Shown: positions 45,802 through 53,959 of the stretch, piece after piece | Numbering within the stretch: position 1 is the first letter of the stretch | How the letters are laid out: each line of letters starts with the position of its first letter | DNA from: Acanthaster planci | Taxonomy: Eukaryota; Echinodermata; Asteroidea; Valvatida; Acanthasteridae | Direction: 5' to 3' | Length of the DNA: 53,959 bases | Assembly: GCF_001949145.1 (NCBI RefSeq) | Contig: NW_019091628.1 | Coordinates: 3,730-57,688, forward strand | Made by a program: the position numbers and the translations under genes | Notes under the pieces: model-generated | Seen by the model: the letters and a program-made list of their open reading frames with translations, nothing else | Database searches by the model: none | What the model was told of the DNA's origin: nothing

Positions 45802-47416
45802 TTACCAAGGGTTCCAATTATCGAGACCAAAATTTGAATCAAACGTTTCATTACTCCGGCAAGAATGTGCAAAGCTGCTCTCTTTCACTGGCCTCCGTTT
45901 CATCTCACCCCGTTTCACTCGCCGGATAACTGGTATGAGATTGCAGAAGATGGACGGATCGTAGGATCCGTGCATGGGCTTCAACACTTCCACGCTGCCG
46001 CGGTACTGCCATTGCAAGTACTGGGCGTACAGCTCGGTTCTGTGGTTCAGGACTTTCAAATAGTCGGCCAGCTCCTTCACATTTTTATAATCGCCGATGT
46101 AGATGAATGAATTTGGTGGCAGTAGTTCCTCGTAGATTTCCCGTCTGGGGCCATAGACAACAGGGACCACTCCCTGCAAGAGGGGCTTATTCCAGAGTTT
46201 TTCGGTGATGTAGTCCTCGCACTCAGAGTTCTCCAGGGACAGATAAAACTTGTACTCTCGGAGCAGGTCCCTGTTGCACTTCGCCGACCAGGCCGGCTGA
46301 CACTTCAGGTCCCCACAGGTTCCGTATGCATCCACTTGAACGTACCTCTGCAACTCCCGGACAAAGTCTGTCCGGGGCCAGAAAGTGCCCTTGCAGTTGC
46401 TGGACATCCACGCAATCAGCCTCGTCTTGCCCTTCACCCACTCGTGTGCCGGCTTCCTCCGGCTGGACACAGGTTTGCCGGGCTTGTAGAAGCCGTACGG
46501 GGTGGTGATTTCGGAGCCGCGATAGTAGGTCCAGGTGGCGTGGACGGGCAACTCGGCCACCCTGTCTTCCTGCACCATCGAACTGGGGGACTCCCACGAA
46601 AAGCACACCCAGGCCTGGCCGGGGTTCTTGTCAGCCGGGAGCGGACGCCACGGAACGAGGCCCCTGGTGAAGCGGAACACGACTGCGTCCATACCGGCAA
46701 AGTCTCTTCTGCCGTCGGCAATGGTCAGTTCCATGCTGCAGTCATACTCCCCGCACTGGATGCCGGTCCGAACGAGTGGCCCTTTCTTGGATCGTCGGAC
46801 CACGCTCTTGAGGACGGGAGATTCTTTTAGGAGTTTGCCGACGGTATCAAAGATCTGGACCTCGTAATGGCAGGGACTCCGGTGAAAATTTGTATTCCTG
46901 CCAGGTCTGTGTTGAGGGCCGCCTTGGTGGCGCCCTTCAATGCGACTGTCATTGTTTGCCATGCTTTGGACGCGCTTGAGGGATTTTCTTTTGAAGTTGA
47001 AGCGCCGTCTGCTCATGTTCGGCAGGGTCCTGAGCAGAAAGTACGTCGGGACCACCAACGAAACACTCAGAATAAGCAGAAATAGACTTCTCTGCAAGTA
47101 ATCGGAGACAAATTATCAATCAAGTTACAGCAGCCGCTTTCGGCCAAATTATACCCGCTTTAATTCGATAACTGCCTCTAAGAAATACAAGTAAAAACCG
47201 CCGTACGGTTGAAATATCGAAAGCCAATTTGGGGAATCATTTCATGAAGTGCTCCCTTCTTGGCAAAATGACACTTTAACGGATAAAAATGTTAAGCCAC
47301 ACACTTTGGCAGCCAAAATCTAACAATTTCAATGAACTGTGCAAAACAGTGAGACAGAAAATAAGGAAATGTGGGGGGGGGACAATGTAGGCAAAATTTC
47401 TTACCAGTCTGGCCAT
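45802..47416 (-). CDS. Alpha-1,3-fucosyltransferase (GT10 family), complete CDS
   Basis: Main exon 47091-45802, plus a 12-base first coding exon 47416-47405 (ATG GCC AGA CTG, then GTAAG). The junction is phase 0 and the acceptor is TTACTTGCAG, giving 433 aa. The main exon has no ATG of its own before the membrane anchor, so the small exon decides the start. It is a type II Golgi enzyme: a short cytoplasmic tail, a membrane anchor at about 5-24 (RSLFLLILSVSLVV), a basic stem, then the catalytic domain. GT10 motifs: FSWESPSS (168-175), YKFYLSLENS (284-293), DYITEKLW (297-304) and VPVVYG (313-318). These form the GDP-fucose binding region that transfers fucose to GlcNAc. A glycosylation site NET is at about 418. 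Subfamily (Lewis-type FUT or the invertebrate core-type FucT C) cannot be settled by eye. Confidence 0.93.
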
Positions 47417-48782
47417 AGTTTCGTGAATGCCATTCCCAATGAACAGGGACGTTCACTTTTCAGACCTGTCAAAGAACGAAAGTACTCATGGAGTAATCTG
47501 GAAGGAATCTTCGAATGACAAACCTATAACACAGTTTGCTTCCTGTTTGAATTCATACAAAATCTTATTTGATACAAATTGGAGCAAGTCGGTTTTTTTT
47601 TCTGGGAACATTACCGACAAAATAATTAAAGCCGTATTCCCATTGGACTTTTTTGGTTAAATTACCGCAACTTTCATGTAGAATTACAAAATTCAATCCA
47701 ATGGGAACGCACGGTAAACTAACGTCCCTGTCCACTTACCACGATCGTAATGTAAAACTAGGCTAATCATACCGCGTACGGCTTGATTGTAGAACTTGCA
47801 TATAGTTATCCGTAATTCCGTGCACATGTACCGTCCAAACATCTACACAAAGATATAAATTATGTGTTGAACAATTCCTTCGCAAATGGGTCGATATGCA
47901 TTTAGTCTGTACATTTCAAGATAAAATTTGTGTCGGGGAGATGCTCATTTTTGAAACAGGGGTTTGCCATTACACCGACGTACATTTCGAACACTCTTAC
48001 TCAGTGTGCTGTACACTCAAACGAGGTTGTCGAAGCAGATGTTTACAGAAAAAGCAGAGCCAACTTAACACTTCGGAAACAAAATGGGTGATCATTATGA
48101 GTGCACTGAAGCGTAATCCACCATTTTGGTTCCAGCACTTGAGACGCTCATGTCGCAACTCTCTATATTACCAGCTCTGGGTCGAAGTTTTCATATTGTT
48201 CTACCCGCCGCAAACCATGGATCACTACACCGGAAAACGTGCTACTTACATTTCAGTTCTTGTTTGTAGATGAGGAGTAGAACTTATACGATATTCCTGT
48301 AAGTGTACTTTCACGATTCTGTGGAGTGCATCTCCAAGGCCAAGAAAAACCTCTTTGGCATAATTTGTTTCTCCTGGTATTCTGTTAAACTGGATGATGT
48401 GCGAGTGGTCAATGTTACTGACGAGAAGTCACGCATGGCGTTCCTAGCACGCAATATTGATTAAGCCATGGGAGGGGGTTAAGTTACTTAACATCGGCGG
48501 TGCGCACGACATGGCTAACACACTTTAAATCGATCTGATCAATCGATTTTGATGCACATTGACATATAGTAGACTGGTTCCCCTGTCCGTGGCAGATCAA
48601 CCGATCTTTTCAGTTTTGTGTCTCTTTCATGCTTAAACATGAAAAAAAAAAAAGAAGAAACTTCGGGCTTCCTATTCATTGCGTTTCAGTCAAAAGGATT
48701 CTTTAAGCGAAGTATCGACCTCAAAAAGGACACGAGAATGGACTTTACCACGGGTTCCAGCTCCAAAGGACAGCTCCAGAAA

Positions 48783-48905
48783 ATCTGAGAGAAAATGATC
48801 AAAGTCGCACCCCAGTACGTTTTCAATGGCCCGCTTACACTTCTTGCCGCCAAGGCCATTTGTGCGCATGCGTGCTTAATTATGAATTTATTAGTGAAAA
48901 GGTCT
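48783..48905. mobile_element. Half copy of the 31354 MITE
   Basis: It matches the right half of the 356 bp element: GAGAAAATGATCAAAGTCGC, AAGGCCATTTGTGCGCATGC and the terminus TTAGTGAAAAGGTC. The left half is absent: flanking sequence to the left shows no terminal repeat. Confidence 0.8.
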
Positions 48906-50003
48906 GTGGTGCGGATAGGTCCTGTGCGTTTAAACAGTGAAAATGAAACCAAAAATAATGTGCTGTGTGTGAATCCTTTATACAAAGCGCAAAGGTGTCA
49001 TCGAGCATAATTTTGAACAAGTGAAGCAAAACATTCTCTTCCACTTTCATTTTATGAAACGTCCATCCTTTGCAGTCTCACACCAGTCATGGTGCAGAGG
49101 CAAGTAAACCAATTGCAGACAACCAGTTTTCTCAAACATGACTTTTCGTATAAATCGATACTACGCATCGAGGAAAAGAACCCAAATTATGGACTGTGTT
49201 ATTGGAATCCGTGGTAAGAATTTAATGTGTTAACGTGTACAAATTCACATTCAGCAGAAGGTATTAAACTGAAGTCAAAACAAAAACAAATTAAAAAACA
49301 AAAACATAAAACATAAAAAAACACAGTGCAAGTTTTGATCTGAGCAATGGGCATTTGACTATCGCTGCTTCAGAACTGTACTGCCTGCACAGAAATATCG
49401 TCAGAGCATAACCTTGGAAATGTCCACTGTCGCTGTGACATTTTGGAACCCCATTTGTATGCATTTTACGGTGCCCCAGACAAAATCAACGACAGTGCTC
49501 AACTCGTATTTTCAACTAAGTCCCCGCTATTTTGATTTCTCCACATGCGTTCCTAAAATGTCGATCTCCTTGCGTGTTTTTGTAAAACTAAAATCAATTA
49601 CTTTTAAGGTGTTTAGTAGAGGTTAATACCGCATGCAAAAAAAGACACAAGTCTGAGTCTACCTACGGTATAGAATAAAAATATACATATGCAATTACTG
49701 ACAGACTTCAACATCAACGACATTGTTTCAACAGTTAAATAACAGGGTTTCTACATGAAAAAAACCTGCTTTCCAGGCAAGGGCACTTTCAGCAAAAGAA
49801 AATTGATTAAAATAGTGTTGAAGTAATTGGAAAAGATTCTGAACTTGCATCGAATCATGAACCCTTAGCTCCCGAGTTATGTAAGAGATCTACATAAAAG
49901 TGGAAGACTGAGCACTGTTGTGAATGAACAAAACATACGAACTACCTACACCAGAAATTCTAAGATAAATAAAACTCGATACATTAAAAATTCGGTATAG
50001 CTC

Positions 50004-50009
50004 TTTATT
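50004..50009 (-). terminator. Candidate poly(A) signal of the SLC5 transporter
   Basis: On the minus strand, TTTTAATAAAGAGC lies about 360 bases downstream of the transporter stop codon. Confidence 0.5.
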
Positions 50010-50082
50010 AAAACAAAATTATGAAAGGTGAATATTATAGAGGATTAAATAGAACACTGCTCTGGGCCATACATAACAGGTG

Positions 50083-50222
50083 TGTGATGCTGGTGGTGAT
50101 AGAGGTGAAAGTGGTGAATGCGGAGGTGAAAATGTTGTCAGCGGTGAATGAGGCAAAAGGGGATTGGTGATGGTGACGATACAGGTGTGAGATACTTTGT
50201 GATAGAGTAAACAGGTGTGAAA
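50083..50222 (-). repeat. Degenerate GGTGA / TCACC repeat in SLC5 3' UTR
   Basis: About 140 bases are built from variants of GGTGA, GTGAT and GTGAA on the + strand, which makes a TCACC-rich pyrimidine tract in the transcript. It lies between the stop codon at 50367 and the poly(A) signal at 50004. No fixed unit length was found. Confidence 0.6.
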
Positions 50223-50366
50223 GTATAATGGGCAAATTAAACACAAGACATTAACCTACTAGTAAAAAGCACAAGTCTGACTATATTTGATAATACGTAA
50301 AGCAAAAAAGCATGTCTGAAGTGAGGTAGGGAGTATTGGTGTGGGCGTCCAAACCCATTGAAACGG

Positions 50367-53300
50367 CTACCAAAAGATGACATTGACGACGATGCTGGCA
50401 CCGAAAAGGACTAATGCATTTATCAGCAAGACGATCCGCCATTTTCTCTTTTCATCCAGTGACGCAATCAGCTCTGGCACCTTGGCGTCCCTGGCCTCCG
50501 GCGCGTAGCCGCAGAACCAGTAGATTCCCTTGCGCCACAAGGGCACAGACTTGACTACAACGGGAAAAAAGGAGGCCATAAGTTGAACACGACTTTGTAC
50601 CACATCTTCCAAAACCGTGGCATTTCAGGCGCCACGTTGGTTTGTTTGCTGTGTGAATTCCTTCTCCACTCAGTTTTCAGTGGCATTAATGTAATAGAAG
50701 ACATCAGGCAAAGCAAAAATAAACATGCTTTTATGGCGTCGAAGTTTCAGAACAACAGAGAAGGCAGCCCGCTTTTTGTACTTAAGGGCTGCCGTTCTTG
50801 GTTGTTTCTGATTGGAACAATCGCTGCTGTTCCTAGTGTTTTCAAAGGCTCATAAGTGAAAGCGACATGACAAAGAAGAGAATTGGATATATTCACAACA
50901 GCTTTAACGCCTTGTTTAAGTAAGTTTGTAGCCGCTGATGCAGTTTTCAGCTGTGAACAAGTTAATTTGAACGCGGTGATCATTACGAAAAACACGTCTG
51001 AAGATCGTATGGACGAGTACATGGTGTGCAAGGAACGCAGACAGAAGTTCCGACTCGAAAGTATTTCCTTTTTTTACAGATGGATCAGTTAACATTTGGG
51101 CCTTTTGGCCTCATTTTTTTAAGGTCAAAAAAGTCAAGGCGGCCTCCAAAAAGCAAGCGGACGAGGACGCTAAACCATGTGTTTTTCACTTCGTCAAGTC
51201 ATTTTCGAATACAACACGCTGCGTACCTTTCATGCTCTCCTCCAAGTTCATGGGTTCTTGTTTACATTCGTCTTCGGCGATGTCCTTTTCTTGGTCCACT
51301 CGTGCACCAGTGTCATTTGACCTCCTCAACCCCCGGGTGAGAAAGGTCATCCCCAATACCTGAGTAGCACACACAAAAAAAATACACTCCCCAATCGAAT
51401 CCAAACACAATCACCATGACACCAACTTCGAACGGTGTGCTTTGTACGGGAACAGGCACATCTTACCGACAAAAATTAATTACACAGTAAAGATGTTCAA
51501 CGATATAATTCAAACAGATACTCAATACGGCCGTTTCACAATAGTGCGCCACCAAGAGTTTGCAACGCGTTGGCCAATCACAATGCACGCAATTTGTCGA
51601 CCCAATGCGCGTTTGGAAAGGGTCGACAACTTTCGCGCGTTTTGGTTGGCCAACGTGTTGCAAACTCTTGGTGGCGCACTATTGTAAATCGCCCGTATTA
51701 CCACAATTGTTGGTTATGTGTTTAGTTTAGTTTGGTTGAATATGGACAATAATGACCCAAACGGTTTTTTTCACCAACGTCAGAAAGGAGGTCATGTAAG
51801 AAGGAGCGACCACTTCTGCAAATTTCACAGTGCATGGCAACGTACATATTCATCCGGCAACTTCTTGGTGAGAAGGCTGACGCCAACAGTGACCGAGATG
51901 GACACAGCGCCCACGATGCAGTTGTAGTACAGAAAGTGTATCTCAGCGACGAAGGACGGCCGCGTGTCGACGTCTCCACACGCCGGAGCCGGGTAGACGA
52001 TGTCAAGAACCATCCGCACGACGCCTAAGACAATTCCGCAAAGTAGTCCCCAGAAAGCACCCTTAAAGGGGAAAAATTGTGGAACAAGTTTAACATTAGA
52101 CACGATACAAAACTGGACGTACTGTAATATCACTTTTTTGGGTAACCAGCTTGAAAAGGTCTACTTACTTCCTGTAAACTACTGACGGCTAATTACGGTA
52201 AAACGCTGACCGATTCCTAGGCTCAATTCACCCACTGGCACTTGAAATTTTCACCAAATGTTTTGAAAATCTCTTGCCTTTATTTGTATAAAGCAATAAT
52301 TCCAATTAAATTTCAACCCGGTAATATATCTCCCAAGGTTAGTATCAACGTGGCCAGGCAGAGTCACGAAGGAAGAAGTGGCAAGTTTGTTACTAAGATC
52401 CCCGATGCCAAAAACGGCGTACCTTTTCGTTGATGCGGCCCCACGCCACGCCCATGACGAAGCAGGTGAAGACGGGCGGGGCAAAGTAGGACTGCAGCGA
52501 CTGGATGTAGATGAAGAGCTGGCCGCCCTGCGCGGCTTGTACGACGGGGATCCAGACGATGCTCACGCCCAGTAACACAACGATGAACAGCCTACGGCCA
52601 AGAAAGCGGAGGGATACATTAACGTGTGATTCGTCTCAAACAATCCAGATGCCGTGTCGAACACAGGGTGCTGGGGTGAAGCATTTCACCAAAGCGTCCG
52701 AGTTTTATGTTTGAAACATTTCAAAGGAAAAAAACCCAAAAGTTTCGAGACTTCTGGCTTCAGGAATTCTGAAAAATGGAAGATTATTGTTTTTGATGAA
52801 CGGTAAATTTGTATTGGGAGTTTCAGGCGGATCGACCAATAACCCGGAAGCAAGACCTGACTCGGCAAAAGCTTATGAGGTATCGTCAATAGAAAACTGA
52901 AAGAGAGTAGTTTGTATGGAAGATGTGTAACGTGGGACCTTCAGTTTGTACGACGTTTCCAACATTTCTAACCTTCCAACGATCATAAGCTCTGCGTTGT
53001 TTGCCCTTGGTCGTATGCGGCGCCAGATATCCATCGTGAAGACAGTGCTACCGCTGTTGAAGATGGACGTGAGCGAACTCATGAGGGCCGCCATCATAAC
53101 TGCTACCATCAAACCGCGGAGGCCTTCAAGGTGAAGAAAAAAATGGTCAGTAAGACCACTTAAAAGGAGATGCACCTCAACCATTTAACCTGTGAAATCT
53201 GCGAACTTTGCCTTTGCCTCAAGTGCACTCAAAACAAAGGAACAGACGACTCCCATTCTGTCCAACACAATCCAAGGCTGGTTTCAAGACGGTGATTTTT

Positions 53301-53959
53301 TTCTACCACGTTGAATGGACATGTGCCGTGTTCCCTACCTGTTGGCAAGAGTTCAAGAACTAGCCTGGGATAGGCTATGTTGGAACACCCGACCTCAGAA
53401 CCGCACGCAGCCTTGCAGCTCTCGGCACTTGCACAGGCTACATCGTCTGCAAACGATACAGAATTAGACGAGGTAAAACATAACAATGCTTACCTGATGA
53501 CCGTGCTGTTATAACGATTTTGCACTTTAATAGAAACTGGGGAGAATGTTTGTGTTTGCATGTAACTCAAATGGTCAACTAATTGTTTTAAACAAAACCA
53601 CAGTTTTGCGCAGAGAGAAACCTGCAACCTGAAAACCGAAAGTACCCTTAAACCCAACAAAGGGTCAAACTCCAAACGTGATTTTTGCTTCTGTAAATAG
53701 TGGCATGGAGAAAACCTCAACAAAAGAAACTCTTGAAAGTTCACTGCAGAAAGTATCACTGAATCTAATCTCTTCTCGCACCCACAAAAGGCGGAGAAAT
53801 GCCATCGACAGTCGGCGTACCTGTAAACAGCACCCGAGCAATCATGCCGGGAATAACAATCATGAACAGTGGCAAAAGCTTCAGATAGCCAGCCAGGATG
53901 GACGCCCCTTTAACGTGGGTCATGTTTCTTGCTGCCAGAGCCCGCTGTACTATCACCTG
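50367..53959 (-). CDS. Sodium/solute cotransporter, SLC5 (SGLT-like), 3' part
   Basis: Seven exons, cut at the window edge: 53959-53821, 53446-53339, 53123-52973, 52591-52423, 52061-51846, 51359-51227 and 50554-50367 (stop). Borders and phases agree throughout (1, 1, 2, 0, 0, 1). It is a plasma-membrane Na+-coupled sugar or polyol importer with the LeuT fold. It opens [20 protein letters not shown] with [20 protein letters not shown], like human SGLT1 after DQVIVQRCLSAKNMSHVKG. The extracellular Cys set C-x5-C-x3-C-x5-C and [20 protein letters not shown] match SGLT exactly in spacing. [30 protein letters not shown] and [11 protein letters not shown] follow. The last helix is [19 protein letters not shown]. 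About 367 residues are visible; the first half (residues 1 to about 300) lies beyond the window. Substrate (glucose, myo-inositol, mannose or other) is not decided by what is visible. Confidence 0.93.
51524..51699. mobile_element. Palindromic MITE, copy 2 of 2, in an SLC5 intron
   Basis: The ends AATACGGCCGTTTCACAATA and AATACGGGCGATTTACAATA (right end inverted) are followed by GTGCGCCACCAAGAGTTTGC on both sides. It is the same family as 45451-45618, about 176 bp, and better preserved at its ends. It lies between transporter exons 52061-51846 and 51359-51227. Confidence 0.88.

Larger units (their letters stand above)
47417..50366. other. Spacer between the fucosyltransferase and the SLC5 gene
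   Basis: It includes the upstream region of the fucosyltransferase, a half MITE at 48783-48905, and the 3' UTR of the transporter (50366 down to about 49990). A + frame at 47896-48273 (125 codons) has no recognisable homology and no exon-like features. Confidence 0.4.

Noticed and set aside
46223-46867. Frames over 100 codons on both strands
   Set aside because: These are shadows of the fucosyltransferase exon. The GT10 motifs are only in the 45802-47091 frame.

Overview
The window is eukaryotic nuclear DNA: AT-rich introns and spacers, GC-richer exons, GT-AG introns and one ambiguous base at each of 1125 and 11650. The proteins are animal proteins. A LATS-type Hippo kinase, NUP43, NDUFAF4, an animal GT10 fucosyltransferase and an SGLT-type SLC5 transporter, together with KDZ-like coding exons, tRNA-derived SINE fragments and palindromic MITEs, suggest a marine invertebrate deuterostome. 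Echinoderm or hemichordate is my best guess and amphioxus is possible. The species cannot be fixed from the sequence.

Layout. 1-5707: no gene recognised. 5708-11136 (-): six exons of a KDZ-transposase-like gene, incomplete at both ends. 11705-13142 (+): three exons of NDUFAF4, first exon not found; it is the only + strand gene seen. 13143-19207: spacer or LATS 3' UTR with a long palindromic MITE. 19208-28478 (-): complete LATS1/2 (warts) coding region, 6 exons, 1391 aa. 28479-34750: LATS upstream region with a 356 bp MITE. 34751-40527 (-): complete NUP43, 8 exons, 395 aa. 41790-43112 (-): unrecognised single-exon gene, 440 aa. 45802-47416 (-): GT10 alpha-1,3-fucosyltransferase, 433 aa, with a 12 bp first coding exon. 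50367-53959 (-): 3' half of an SGLT-type transporter, cut by the window edge.

Every exon chain was checked by hand for GT-AG borders and matching codon phases. The phases close without a break in LATS, NUP43, NDUFAF4, the transporter and the KDZ-like gene. The genes do not form one pathway: Hippo signalling, nuclear pore, complex I assembly, Golgi glycosylation and solute transport are side by side. What links them is map position. LATS and NUP43 are neighbours in the same order and orientation as human LATS1-NUP43 on 6q25.1, and the human relatives NDUFAF4 and FUT9 are also on 6q, so the block looks like a piece of an old deuterostome linkage group. I found no defence island, operon-like system or CRISPR array. 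The most unusual points are the KDZ-like gene with its chain of frame-neutral mini-exons and the dense population of palindromic MITEs.
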